Notes under the pieces: generated by a model
Told to the model about the DNA's origin: nothing
The model's input: only the letters and a program-made list of their open reading frames with translations
Databases searched by the model: none
Assembly (NCBI GenBank): GCA_020851115.1
Contig: JADZDJ010000092.1
Location: 1 to 64,000 of the forward strand
Reading direction: 5' to 3'
DNA: 64,000 nucleotides
DNA from: Pirellulales bacterium
GTDB taxonomy: Bacteria; Planctomycetota; Planctomycetia; Pirellulales; JADZDJ01
Shown here: positions 9,116 through 17,895 of the stretch, in pieces
Position numbering within the stretch: position 1 is the first letter of the stretch
How the letters are laid out: every line of letters starts with the position of its first letter
Program-made: the position numbers and the translations under genes

Positions 9116-9419
9116 GCGGACGAGTCGATAAAATGAAGGCAAATGATGGAACGACACTTGTTGGCGAGGGCGATTTGCCGCGTCGCCGCGTCGCCGCCCA
9201 AGATACAATATTGGCGGGAGAAGATTCAGGGCTAAAATTTTAGGTGATGCCCTTCGCCAGCCAAATGGAAATCATGGATCGGAGGCGAATTCCTTCGCCA
9301 CTCGCGCTGATACCACTTCCATTGGCCAATGGGTTTGTTTTACCCACCCCGATTCCAGCGATTCCGTGGGCGAAATCGACATAGGTCGCGGCCTATGCCA
9401 AGACGGATTCGATGACGGC

Positions 9420-9671
9420 ATGGTTCGCTCGATGAAGTTCTTATGGGTCAGCCTCGTGCATGTGCCGGCCTGGCTGGTGATTGCGGCGGTGAAAGTCTAT
9501 CAGTGGACTCTCAGCCCGCTCGTGGGCCGACAGTGCCGATTTTATCCGACCTGCAGCAATTATATGATCGGGGCCGTGAAAAAATACGGCGCCGTTCGCG
9601 GCGTTGGCAAGGGTGTGCTGAGAATCTGCCGATGCCATCCGTGGAATCGCGGCGGGATCGATCCCCCATGA
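9420..9671 (+). CDS. yidD: YidD membrane protein insertion efficiency factor
   Basis: A small protein of about 83 residues with the YidD signature: WLVIAAVKVYQWTLSPLVGRQCRFYPTCSNYMIGAVKKYG and RICRCHPWNRGGIDPP. YidD assists insertion of inner-membrane proteins together with YidC. An amphipathic N-terminal segment associates with the membrane. The three cysteines (CRFYPTCSNY and CRCHPW) are typical. The usual neighbours rpmH, rnpA and yidC are absent, as happens in planctomycetes. Starts at 9366, 9420 or 9432 are all possible; 9420 gives the usual length. It converges on spoVG with almost no gap. Confidence 0.92.
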   Translation: MVRSMKFLWVSLVHVPAWLVIAAVKVYQWTLSPLVGRQCRFYPTCSNYMIGAVKKYGAVRGVGKGVLRICRCHPWNRGGIDPP

Positions 9672-9672
9672 G

Positions 9673-10332
9673 TTAAAAGATTCCAGCACCGAACTCATCG
9701 AGTTTATCCGAGCACGATCCTCCATCGTCGTTGCTGGGCGGAACATCTCTGGCGGGTAGGTGATGCGAAGGGGATTTCACCGACGTCCGATGCGGCCCTC
9801 TTGGTCCTGGCTGAGAGTTTTGCGCCCGTGGCGAGCGCTCGCTACCTAGGCGTGCGTAGTTGGTCGTCGGATGGTTGCGCGCCGCTCCGCGATTGCCGCG
9901 CGCCGCAGGATAATCGTCGATGTCGAAATCGTCGTAACGCGAAACGTAGCCCGGCTGCTTGGCCCGTTCCTGCTCTTCGCGAAACTCGCGAATTACGCGA
10001 TCCTGAATGGCCTCGCGACACATGCTGTTGATGGGATGCGCGATATCGGCATACAGCTTTGCTCGGCCGTCCTCGTCCAACGGCGCGCGGTTGGGATTCA
10101 ACTTCGCGCCGCATTCATTGCAGAAATTCGCACGCAAGTGATTTTTCGAACCGCACTGCGGGCAATGCGACGTGAGCTTGCGGCTGGGCATGGCCACGAA
10201 TGGACCGTTGGCACCCTCGATGATTTTCAGATCTCGGATGACGAAGCAGTCGTCGAACGTAATTGAGCAAAATGCCTGCAATCGCTCGCCTGGCTCGTCC
10301 ATTAACTTGATGCGGACTTCAGTGATTTCCAC
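9673..10332 (-). CDS. spoVG: SpoVG-family protein with an inserted zinc ribbon
   Basis: A 219-residue protein built on SpoVG, a small RNA/DNA-binding regulator of about 90 residues in Firmicutes. The core is split: residues 1-52 ([11 protein letters not shown]...[22 protein letters not shown]) and 94-120 ([21 protein letters not shown]) match SpoVG, while between them lies a four-cysteine zinc ribbon (Cys57, Cys60, Cys71, Cys74; CPQCG...CNECG). A low-complexity, Arg/Pro/Ser-rich tail of about 90 residues follows. The GTG at 10332 is preceded by AAGGAG at a proper distance and gives the canonical N-terminus, so it is preferred to the upstream start at 10356. It lies downstream of ispE, as in Bacillus where spoVG also follows ispE after two intervening genes. 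A nucleic-acid-binding regulatory role is inferred. Confidence 0.88.
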   Translation of the reverse strand: MEITEVRIKLMDEPGERLQAFCSITFDDCFVIRDLKIIEGANGPFVAMPSRKLTSHCPQCGSKNHLRANFCNECGAKLNPNRAPLDEDGRAKLYADIAHPINSMCREAIQDRVIREFREEQERAKQPGYVSRYDDFDIDDYPAARGNRGAARNHPTTNYARLGSERSPRAQNSQPGPRGPHRTSVKSPSHHLPARDVPPSNDDGGSCSDKLDEFGAGIF

Positions 10333-10445
10333 AGCCGTTCTCCTTGCGCAATTCACGCTCGCCCAATTTCCCTTGAGCGAGCTTCCCTATAAAAGCTCCG
10401 CTTGAACGACGCTTATTTCGCGTTCGGCAATTCTGCCGACGCCTC

Positions 10446-11447
10446 CTACCGAATAAACGCCTCCATAAAATTGTTCCCCTGCTGCATGGACCGAACCGTC
10501 CAAGTTCGCCCGATTCCTTCATTTCGCAATCGCCGTGCCAATTGTCTTGCATCGCGGCTGTTGCGGGCGATGGCAAAACAACTGCTGCCGCTGCCGCTCA
10601 TGCCAACCAGCGGGCATGCGGTCTCTTTCAATCGATCGAGCACCCTTCCGACGCTTGGCGACAACTCTCGCGCGGAAGTTAACAAGCCGTTGAACGCGAT
10701 GGGCCCAAGCGCCGTCCAGTTTCGACAGGTCAACTCCGCAACGACTCGATTCAACGAGGTAGACGGCTTGCCGGGCTGACAGGCCCGATAAACCGCGGCC
10801 GTCGAAAGCCCTTCCGGCGGCCTGACTACCACAAAATGTAACATTCCCAGTCCGGCAATCGGCTCGACTTTCTCGCCTCGGCCACGGCACGCGGCTGGTC
10901 CGCCAGCAAGAAAAAAAGGCACGTCGCTGCCCAATTGAGCAGCTACTTCGGTCAGTCGATCGAGCGGCCAACTCAAATTCCATACGCAGTTGGCCGCGAC
11001 TAGGGTCGCAGCGGCATCGCTCGACCCTCCTCCCAAGCCGGCCGCCGATGGAATCCGCTTCACCAATCTCACCCTGACGCCGCGACGAATTCCAGCGGCC
11101 CGTGCGAGCAGTCGGGCCGCACGCACGACAATGTTTTCATCTCCTTCGGGCATTGCTGGCAGGTTGTCGGTCGCCAAAGCGCCGCCCACCAAGCCCTGTC
11201 GATGGTTGTTAAGTCCTGTTACCCATGAGGCTTGCAGCGCAATCTCGCCGGTCGGATCGTCCTCGACAACGAGCGTGTCGCAAAGGCTGATGGGAACCAT
11301 GAGGGTTTCGATTTCGTGAAACCCGTCAGCGCGTCGGCCAATGACTTCGAAGAAGAGGTTGATTTTCGCCGGTGCCAATACTTCGACTCGATTGGCCCAT
11401 GGTCCTTCAGACCGAGCGGCCCGATTGGCACGGTGGCGAATTTGCAC
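10446..11447 (-). CDS. ispE: 4-diphosphocytidyl-2-C-methyl-D-erythritol kinase
   Basis: A 333-residue GHMP kinase that phosphorylates CDP-methylerythritol in the MEP isoprenoid pathway. Diagnostic segments are VLAPAKINLFFEVIGRRADGFHEIETLMVPI at the start and the ATP loop PSAAGLGGGSSDAAATLV (133-150), plus the C-terminal GMSGSGSSCFAI near 290. It is a little longer than the E. coli enzyme because of an N-terminal extension of about 20 residues, which may mean the true start is internal. It is the first gene of an apparent ispE-spoVG operon, with 113 bases between them. It has no other MEP genes nearby. Confidence 0.93.
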   Translation of the reverse strand: MQIRHRANRAARSEGPWANRVEVLAPAKINLFFEVIGRRADGFHEIETLMVPISLCDTLVVEDDPTGEIALQASWVTGLNNHRQGLVGGALATDNLPAMPEGDENIVVRAARLLARAAGIRRGVRVRLVKRIPSAAGLGGGSSDAAATLVAANCVWNLSWPLDRLTEVAAQLGSDVPFFLAGGPAACRGRGEKVEPIAGLGMLHFVVVRPPEGLSTAAVYRACQPGKPSTSLNRVVAELTCRNWTALGPIAFNGLLTSARELSPSVGRVLDRLKETACPLVGMSGSGSSCFAIARNSRDARQLARRLRNEGIGRTWTVRSMQQGNNFMEAFIR

Positions 11448-11793
11448 CCGACGTTCCCTCGACGGCCATTTACCCCGACGCAGCCAAATTGCTCACTCGT
11501 CAATTCAGCCGCACCCGATCAACCCAACTCAAACCAGCAAAAATATTCATTGAACGATGCCGGATCGGCTTGCCGATTCGTTCGGCTAAAAGCCTAAAAC
11601 CTTTAGAAATGTATCGGCCTTGACAAATCCCGTCAACTGTGGAAGAGAGCCAATGCGGACAAATAGCCGCCATCAACCCCATCCAAATAGCGGCTTTGCA
11701 CGGGGTACCAGAGGCTGAAACATGACCGGCGCACGGCGAATTTTGGTCAATATCGGCCGATTCAACCTCGTGGACGCTGCGGAAGAGGCGCTG
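11448..11793. other. Intergenic region between ispE and the PQQ-propeller gene
   Basis: Both flanking genes read leftwards, so this stretch holds the end of the PQQ-propeller transcript and the ispE promoter. I see no gene, no clear terminator and no convincing -35/-10 pair on the minus strand. Confidence 0.5.
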
Positions 11794-13098
11794 CTACATG
11801 GCCGACAGGCTAACGCAGACGATTTCTTTGTCGTTGCGTGCAAAAATGCAGCGATTCGCAAAGGCCGGATGCGACCAGCAGACCCCCTTGCGCTGGCCGA
11901 GCTGGTCGCGCGTGGGTTCGATCAGTTTGGCCCGACTAAGCTCCTCGAACCCCTGGGGAGACAGCTTTGCGATCAGAAGCTCACCGCGTTCATTGAACAT
12001 AAAAATGCGCCCGCCATTTTCAACCATGTGAATCGTGCTCCACCGCGCTTTGGGAACCGCTTTGAGACTTTCCCAAATTCGCTCGCCCGTGTCGGCATTC
12101 AAGCAGCGCAGCTCTCCGTAGCTATCGACGCCGTACACGAAATCGCCCGCCAAGATCGGTGTGCCGATCATGCAATGCAGGCCTTTCGTGTGCTGCTCAT
12201 CAATGCCCATCTCGCGCCAAACTCGCTCGACGGTTGGAGCGTCTTGATGCAGCTTCAACATTAATGAGCCATCGTAGAACGACGATACAAACAGCCGGCT
12301 GTTTGCCACCGTCGGCGTCACGACGCCAATGGGCATTTGCGATGGCTTCATTGGTTCGCGCCAGAAAACTCGGCCATCGGTCGGGTTAAGTCCGACGACG
12401 GCATCTCCCGTCCAGACAACCAACACGGGTTGGCCAGCCTGCTGAATGATGATCGGCGCTGAATACTGCGCTCGATCGTCGAGAGCCTTCCAAACTTCCG
12501 TGCCGGTGTCTTTATTCAATGCGACGACGCATGCGTGCTTACCGCCGATTTGCAAAATCAATCGCTGGCCATCGATCAGCGGCGAAGCAGCAATGCCCCA
12601 AATTGGCATTTGAATCTGATATTCGGCATTCAAGTCCTTTTTCCAAAGCATATCGCCCGAATGGGCGTCGAAACAAAACAGGTGCCCCATTGTACCGAGA
12701 GAATACGCCTTGCCAGTATCCATGGTCACCGCGGCGCGCGGGCCAGCCTGATAGCCGACTTGGTTGTAGACGCAATCGTAGGAGTAGTTCCATCTCGGTT
12801 CGCCCGTGGCCGCATCGAAACAATGCACCCGCTCAACCGGCTGCGGCTCCACCTGGCGGTCCATCACGTAAACCAACCCGTCGGCCACGGTCGGCCCGTT
12901 GTAACCAGGGCCGATTTTTTGTCGCCAACGGATCGCCAACTGCGGCGCGGCGAACTTGTTCAAAATGCCCTCTTCCCGCCAAACTCCGTCGCGCGTTGGT
13001 CCCCGCCACTGCGGCCAATCGTCGGCGACAGCCGACAGGCAGCCGAGCAAAAAAGCGACGATCCCCCAAGCGGAAACGAACCTGCGAGCTAGCATCAT
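11794..13098 (-). CDS. Secreted PQQ-like beta-propeller repeat protein
   Basis: A protein of about 434 residues made of a signal peptide (MMLARRFVSAWGIVAFLLGCLSAVA) and an eight-bladed PQQ-type propeller. It opens with DDWPQWRGPTRDGVW, the phrase that begins very many planctomycete PQQ-like proteins. Repeated blades show the A-x-D-x-x-T-G-x-x-x-W pattern, for example FDAATGEPRWNY, FDAHSGDMLWKK, NKDTGTEVWKA and NADTGERIWES. No catalytic quinoprotein residues can be argued for, so a scaffold or binding role (BamB-like) is as likely as dehydrogenase activity. The starts at 13098 and 13095 both follow GGAG; the longer frame to 13227 lacks support. It appears to be monocistronic. Confidence 0.88.
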   Translation of the reverse strand: MMLARRFVSAWGIVAFLLGCLSAVADDWPQWRGPTRDGVWREEGILNKFAAPQLAIRWRQKIGPGYNGPTVADGLVYVMDRQVEPQPVERVHCFDAATGEPRWNYSYDCVYNQVGYQAGPRAAVTMDTGKAYSLGTMGHLFCFDAHSGDMLWKKDLNAEYQIQMPIWGIAASPLIDGQRLILQIGGKHACVVALNKDTGTEVWKALDDRAQYSAPIIIQQAGQPVLVVWTGDAVVGLNPTDGRVFWREPMKPSQMPIGVVTPTVANSRLFVSSFYDGSLMLKLHQDAPTVERVWREMGIDEQHTKGLHCMIGTPILAGDFVYGVDSYGELRCLNADTGERIWESLKAVPKARWSTIHMVENGGRIFMFNERGELLIAKLSPQGFEELSRAKLIEPTRDQLGQRKGVCWSHPAFANRCIFARNDKEIVCVSLSAM

Positions 13099-13238
13099 TT
13101 GCTCCGATTTTTCGATTCGATGCGGCCCCTGTTGGCACTTTTCCGAATCCCGATCCGCGCGATTGAAAAAGCGACTGGTTCCTTTGCACTTCCTCACAAG
13201 GGCGAAGTGAAAATATCTAGCCTTCAATTTTCTTGTTG

Positions 13239-13586
13239 CTAAAAATCCAACATTTTCTTGCCTAACATTCCTGCTACGGCGATCATTGTACCTTTAGCGT
13301 CGTGTCGCAGCCAGCATTCGGTCGATACCCAGGACGATTGCATGTTAACGCACTTTCCGTAGGGAACTTGCAGTCGATAGTCGTCGTCCCTCGCAGCGCA
13401 GAGGCGTTTGGTCTTCATGCCGACCTTCTCGATCGAGTTGATTTTCAGCAGGCTTTGTGCCGTGCGCCGTAAGAGGCTGATGTTGGCGTCGGCGTGGCCT
13501 TTGCGGAAACGCTGGTCGTATGGAGCGGCGAATTTGGACACACTCCGATGGTGCAAGGCAACCTTCGACAGATCGTCGGATGGCAA
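13239..13586 (-). CDS. Possible small hypothetical protein
   Basis: A 115-residue frame on the same strand as both neighbours fills the gap between the alkaline phosphatase and the PQQ-propeller gene. Its composition is protein-like (SLLRRTAQSLLKINSIEKVG, then WLRHDAKGTMIAVAGMLGKK) and not the Arg/Pro-rich type of out-of-frame shadows here. I recognise no family, and no good ribosome site precedes the ATG; a shorter form starting at the internal Met of MKTKRLCAARDDD is possible. It could be spurious. Confidence 0.35.
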   Translation of the reverse strand: MPSDDLSKVALHHRSVSKFAAPYDQRFRKGHADANISLLRRTAQSLLKINSIEKVGMKTKRLCAARDDDYRLQVPYGKCVNMQSSWVSTECWLRHDAKGTMIAVAGMLGKKMLDF

Positions 13587-13652
13587 CAGTATTAATCAAC
13601 AACTTATGCCAAATCGGACAACCTTTTTCCGTGGCGCACCGAGAAATGCAGG

Positions 13653-15002
13653 CTAGCATCCAAACTGCCGCAGCGCCACGTCGCAAAGTTGCGTGTCGCG
13701 CAGGAGTTGGCTATTGAGCATGTCGGGGTGGGACGTGAGGACGACGCCTTGCCCACTTTCGCTTTCGACCGGCGCGCCGTGCGAGCCGCGGACGAGGGTG
13801 GCGTCAAGCGGGATGCTGCGCGTGGCCGGGTCGAAGAAGAGTTCGACGGGGTCGTAGCCAGGTTTGCGGTGGATATCGACGGTGCGGGCGAACTTCGGAG
13901 CGCGTGCGCCGTCATGCCACCAATAATAGGCCTGCCAACTGTTTGCAGTAGAGACGAGCAAGACTTGCCCAGCGCGCTCGTGGTTGAGGTGGTAGCGCGA
14001 AAGTTCGTCGCCGCTGAGGACTTCGGCGATGCCTTCTTTTCCTGCGAAGAGCTGGCACACCGCATCGATCGTGGTGGTGTCGTTGGGATCGGTGAAGATG
14101 TGCGAATGCTGATGATCGACCATGGCCCAGGCTTTGCTGGCCGCGAGATCGAGCAGTTCGCCCCCTTCTGCTTCGTGAACTTTCAATAGCCCCGCTTCGC
14201 GCAGGACTCGATTGGGGTAGGTCACGTGATCGACCGGGACGATGGCGTATTCGCTGGCGACGATGTAAATCGGATCGGCCGCGGCGGCGACTTCGCCAGG
14301 AGATGCGGACGGCGCGTAGGCTGCGGCCAATGAATTGAATAATTTGCCGAGTTCAGCATCGAGTTCGGCGACCGACTTGGCGGCTTCGGGACTATTGGGG
14401 CCGAATTTCTGGGCGGCGTAGTCGAGGTGGGGCAGGTAAATGTAGAAAAAGTCGGGCTGCTGTTCTTTCGCGGCGACGATGGCCGAGTCGATAATCCACG
14501 CCGTGCTTTTGATATTCGCCAGCGGGCCCCAAAAATGTTGTAGCGGAAAATGGCCGAGCTTGTCGCGCAGCTCGCCATACATTTCAGTAGGCCGCGTGTA
14601 GCACCACAGCGACTCGCTGCCGTCGGGGTTATGAACCGGTGCAGGGGTGCAAATCAGATCGGCGTGGCAGCCTTTGCTGTGCAGCGGAAACCAGACGGCG
14701 GTTTTCAACTCCGGATCGTGCTGATGCAAAATATCCCAAATCTGCGGTGAGAGGATGCAATCGTTCCACGCCGTCCACATTTCGACCTGCTGCTTGTCGC
14801 GCCAGTAAAAGCCGTTGGCGATAACGCCGTGCTCGGACGGCAATTTGCCGGTGGTCATGTTCGCTTGCACGGGGCACGTGACGGCAGGGAAGCTCGGAAT
14901 AAGAGCCGCCCGTTCGCCGCGGCGCGTCATTTCGCAGAGCTTGGGCATTGAAGCGAGGTCGCGCTCGCGCAGTCCAGGAATGGAAAGAAAAATGAGGGAC
15001 AT
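13653..15002 (-). CDS. Alkaline phosphatase/nucleotide pyrophosphatase-like protein (EboF-like)
   Basis: A protein of about 449 residues of the type I phosphodiesterase/nucleotide pyrophosphatase superfamily. The nucleophile region reads [15 protein letters not shown] (about 38-52) with GVIANGFYW after it, metal-binding residues appear in [14 protein letters not shown], and [10 protein letters not shown] and VRGSHGAPV carry further histidines. There is no signal peptide when started at the ATG at 15002 ([16 protein letters not shown]), so the enzyme seems cytoplasmic. It is followed upstream by a UbiA-type prenyltransferase and a TIM-barrel isomerase on the same strand, a set that recalls the EboF, EboC and EboE proteins of ebo clusters. 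The superfamily is clear, the ebo link is an inference. Confidence 0.83.
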   Translation of the reverse strand: MSLIFLSIPGLRERDLASMPKLCEMTRRGERAALIPSFPAVTCPVQANMTTGKLPSEHGVIANGFYWRDKQQVEMWTAWNDCILSPQIWDILHQHDPELKTAVWFPLHSKGCHADLICTPAPVHNPDGSESLWCYTRPTEMYGELRDKLGHFPLQHFWGPLANIKSTAWIIDSAIVAAKEQQPDFFYIYLPHLDYAAQKFGPNSPEAAKSVAELDAELGKLFNSLAAAYAPSASPGEVAAAADPIYIVASEYAIVPVDHVTYPNRVLREAGLLKVHEAEGGELLDLAASKAWAMVDHQHSHIFTDPNDTTTIDAVCQLFAGKEGIAEVLSGDELSRYHLNHERAGQVLLVSTANSWQAYYWWHDGARAPKFARTVDIHRKPGYDPVELFFDPATRSIPLDATLVRGSHGAPVESESGQGVVLTSHPDMLNSQLLRDTQLCDVALRQFGC

Positions 15003-15105
15003 GGCGGAAGGGTTATGGTTTAGGGAAAGAATGCAAAATGCAAATCGCCACATGAAGAATGGAGGCACTCGATGATCTTGATTGAGTCTTCCATTGCAAT
15101 TCGCC

Positions 15106-16053
15106 TCACGTGGAATATATCCATCGGCCGAGGAGGATCGTCGGCAGCAGCAACATCAACACTGCGACCGCCGCGAGCGGCCCGCGAACCCCGAACACGA
15201 TGACGGCATCGAGCACGATGATCGACAAAATACCCGTTTTTACCGCGGCTTGTACATAGGCCGACTGTGGCCGAAGAATCGCCCGAAAAGCCCGCCAACC
15301 GATGATCCAGGCGAGCAGCGCCCAGAGCAACGCCCAGTTTTGCGGCCGCGATTGCAGCAGCGGCAGAAGCATTTCTTGCGGCATCATTCGCGGCGACCAC
15401 CACAGCATTGCCATGCCGCCGAGCATGGTTGCCAGCGCCCCGGCAAGGTGAAGCCGCTTGCTGGTCGTCGCTTCGCTGCGAGAAAACCAGGTGATGCCAG
15501 CAATATAAATTCCGAAGCCGACGGCAACCAAGGGCTGGATCTCACGAACTGGTTCGGCGGCGCTCATGCCCAGCAACACGTTTAACGCGCGGCATCCGCC
15601 CATCAGCAGCGGCCCGATGGGGCCGACTCGCTTAGTTGCTCCAAGCCGATCGTACATCACGACGGCGGCGGCCAGCGCGGTGGCGAGAATGCCAGGCGCA
15701 AGACGGCAAGCCAGCCCTGCCGCCAACCAGCCCCACAAGATGCCTGCGGCCAACAGCGACCAGCCCAATCGCCAGGCGCCTTCGTAAGGAATCGCACCCG
15801 ATGGCAATGGCCGGCCAAGCCGCTCGCGGCGGTCCAATTCGACGTCGTAGACGTCGTTCAACACCATGCCGGCGGTGTAAAGACAACTCGAGGCGAGCAG
15901 CAGCAAGGCCAGCACGCCGAGCGGCCCGAACGATGAATGAGTAATCCAAAACCCCATCGCGATGTCGGCCATTGCCGTGAAAACGTTCGGCAGTCGCAGC
16001 AATTGCAGATAGGCGAGCAGGCGAGAAGAACGAGTTAGATGCGAGTGAGGCAT
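15106..16053 (-). CDS. UbiA-family prenyltransferase (EboC-like)
   Basis: A 315-residue polytopic membrane protein of the UbiA superfamily, with about eight to nine hydrophobic segments. The first aspartate-rich motif that binds the prenyl diphosphate via magnesium is [21 protein letters not shown] (66-86), matching N-D-x-x-D-x-x-x-D. The second motif is weaker than in UbiA itself. The gene lies about 100 bases upstream of the phosphatase and about 150 downstream of the TIM-barrel gene, all leftwards. EboC of ebo clusters is a UbiA-type protein with this company, but eboA, eboB and eboD are not in the window. Substrate unknown. Confidence 0.85.
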   Translation of the reverse strand: MPHSHLTRSSRLLAYLQLLRLPNVFTAMADIAMGFWITHSSFGPLGVLALLLLASSCLYTAGMVLNDVYDVELDRRERLGRPLPSGAIPYEGAWRLGWSLLAAGILWGWLAAGLACRLAPGILATALAAAVVMYDRLGATKRVGPIGPLLMGGCRALNVLLGMSAAEPVREIQPLVAVGFGIYIAGITWFSRSEATTSKRLHLAGALATMLGGMAMLWWSPRMMPQEMLLPLLQSRPQNWALLWALLAWIIGWRAFRAILRPQSAYVQAAVKTGILSIIVLDAVIVFGVRGPLAAVAVLMLLLPTILLGRWIYST

Positions 16054-16203
16054 GCGTGTTGAGAATGACGAAATTCAATGGCAGAAAGAAATCTCAATGC
16101 ACTCATTTCTCATTGCAACACCTCTGCTGCTTCCTCGTTGGGACGTTGTGGCTGGGGGATTGATTCGTCATTCGAATTTCGCCATGGCGGTTCCTCGGTT
16201 CCA

Positions 16204-17064
16204 CTAGTTCAATGAAACGCCAACCTCTCGAGCCACTTTCGTGAGATGTTCCTTTGCCGCTTTCGCGGCGTTGTCGGGGTTTTCGATATATGGGTATAGC
16301 TCCACCGTAATCCATCCGCTGTAGTCGGTGCTTTGAATCGCCGCGAGCGTGGCGGCGAAGTCGATGGCGCCGTGGCCGGGGATCAGGTGCTTGTGGACGC
16401 GGGTGGGGGCGATGTCTTCAAAATGGTAGTGCAGCGTGTGCGGCGCCATGGTTTCAATCCACAGTTCGGGATCGTCGCCGACGCAGTAGGCGTGGCCGAT
16501 GTCGAAATTGAGCTTCACCCACGGCGACTTGATCCGCTGCACGAACTGTAAATATTGGCCAAAGGTTTCGATCAGCAGTGCCGGCTCCGGCTCGATCAGC
16601 AGCTTCACTTGCAGCGTTTCGGCCAGTTCGACGCAGGGCATGATCTCGTCGTAGAAAATCCGCGCGGCTTCGTCCCACGTTTGCTCGGGCGTGAGATGCC
16701 CGCCGGGAGACGTGGTGATGTTCGGCGCGCCGAGTTCGTGGGCAAGCTGCAACGCCCGCTTGGTGTGTTCGCGGCGGATGGCGCGATAGTGCGGATACGG
16801 GTCGGTCCATCCTGGATGCCAATACGGTTGCCGCGGATCGGCCACCGCGTTCATCATAAAGGCGTTGATGTTCGAGATTTTTAAATTGTGGCGATCGAGC
16901 GCATCGCGAATCGATTGCTTCTGCCCCGGCAGCAGCCCGGCCGGCCAGGCATGTGGCACGTCGGCGAGCAGTTCGATGCCCGTGTAGCCCAGATCGGCGA
17001 TCCGCGCGATCGTGTCCTCGATCGTGAAGTGCATGTAGGCATTGGAACTGAAGGCGAGCTTCAT
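16204..17064 (-). CDS. Sugar phosphate isomerase/epimerase (xylose isomerase-like TIM barrel)
   Basis: A 286-residue AP-endonuclease-2/xylose-isomerase-type TIM barrel. It starts MKLAFSSNAYMHFTIEDTIARIADLGYTGIEL, the standard opening of the family, and carries the usual metal-site strands: LLIEPEP (about 135-141), NFDIGHAYCVGD (187-198) and LHYHFEDIAP (213-222), with GHGAIDF and WITVELYP near the end. Relatives isomerise or epimerise sugars and inositols in the cytoplasm. It is the first gene of the leftward set with the prenyltransferase and phosphatase. It is shorter than canonical EboE (about 400 residues), which weakens but does not exclude an ebo assignment. Confidence 0.88.
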   Translation of the reverse strand: MKLAFSSNAYMHFTIEDTIARIADLGYTGIELLADVPHAWPAGLLPGQKQSIRDALDRHNLKISNINAFMMNAVADPRQPYWHPGWTDPYPHYRAIRREHTKRALQLAHELGAPNITTSPGGHLTPEQTWDEAARIFYDEIMPCVELAETLQVKLLIEPEPALLIETFGQYLQFVQRIKSPWVKLNFDIGHAYCVGDDPELWIETMAPHTLHYHFEDIAPTRVHKHLIPGHGAIDFAATLAAIQSTDYSGWITVELYPYIENPDNAAKAAKEHLTKVAREVGVSLN

Positions 17065-17131
17065 GGGATGATAGGCTTAGCTTGGGGGGAGATAATACAC
17101 TTCCTGTTCGCAAAACATTATTCGGCGCATC

Positions 17132-17557
17132 TCAGTGCAGCCAATTTTCCACCTGCAACCCAGGCGCTTGTTGGAAATCTCGCAAGTTCGCCGAGAGCAG
17201 CAACACATTTTCATCCAGTGCAATCGAAGCGATTTTCAAATCCTGCGTGCCGATGCGAATTCGGCCCTTCCGCAGTGCCTCGAACCGATCCGCGGCCGGC
17301 TCATGGAACGGCAAAATCTTCCACTTTTCCAGAAATCGGACCAGACCAATGAGCCGCGTGTAATATAGAATTAGGTTGTGAACAGCACGCGCGCGGCGGA
17401 TGGCTGCCAGCCAACCACGCATTTGTTCTTCGATGGTAATGGCGGTAAACGCAAAATCCTGATCTACCGAGTACTCCATCTTTGCGGTGAGGTGCGCAAA
17501 CTGCGAATGCTCAGGATAGCGCAGCACCGTCGCGTGATCGGTGTCGAGGATGATCAT
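17132..17557 (-). CDS. VapC-type PIN-domain toxin
   Basis: A 141-residue PIN-domain ribonuclease of the VapC type. It begins MIILDTDHATVLRYPEHS with the first acidic residue Asp5, has the conserved Glu in TAITIEEQMRGW (about 41-45) and the third acidic position in RIGTQDLKIASIALD (about 101-115), followed by LLSANLRDFQQAPGLQVENW. Such toxins cleave tRNA or rRNA and are held in check by a cognate antitoxin. The start overlaps the stop of the preceding small gene by four bases, the classical toxin-antitoxin arrangement. Confidence 0.88.
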   Translation of the reverse strand: MIILDTDHATVLRYPEHSQFAHLTAKMEYSVDQDFAFTAITIEEQMRGWLAAIRRARAVHNLILYYTRLIGLVRFLEKWKILPFHEPAADRFEALRKGRIRIGTQDLKIASIALDENVLLLSANLRDFQQAPGLQVENWLH

Positions 17558-17784
17558 CGGCGTTTGCGCGGCTTATATTTTCGATAGGCGCGTTGCCGAT
17601 CAGCTTCGCGAATTCTGCGAGCTTCCTCATCGATTTCTTTCATAATCGGATCGTTCGCGAACATGCCGATGGTAGATTTCCAATCGTCGCGGCCCGGCCC
17701 GGCCCCCGGCCACAATTTATCGGCCAAACGGGCGACCTCTTTCTCCAAGGCGGCCACGCGCTGTTCGAGAGTTTGTTGAGCCAT
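17554..17784 (-). CDS. Antitoxin-like protein paired with VapC toxin
   Basis: A 76-residue protein encoded directly upstream of the PIN toxin and overlapping it by four bases (17554-17557). The N-terminal 22 residues form a heptad-like helix (LEQRVAALEKEVARLADKL) suited to dimerisation; the C-terminal half is charged (IDEEARRIREADRQRAYRKYKPRKRR) and could wrap the toxin. No AbrB or ribbon-helix-helix DNA-binding domain is obvious, so self-repression of the operon is not assured. Role inferred from position, size and overlap. Confidence 0.75.
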   Translation of the reverse strand: MAQQTLEQRVAALEKEVARLADKLWPGAGPGRDDWKSTIGMFANDPIMKEIDEEARRIREADRQRAYRKYKPRKRR

Positions 17785-17895
17785 GGCAAGATCCGCTGAT
17801 GTTAACTTATGTTGGCAAGTCCGTTGAAGAAATGTCCGCGAACGAACTTCGTATGTTGACGATTAATTATAGTTGGCATGCTGCGGATAACCAGC

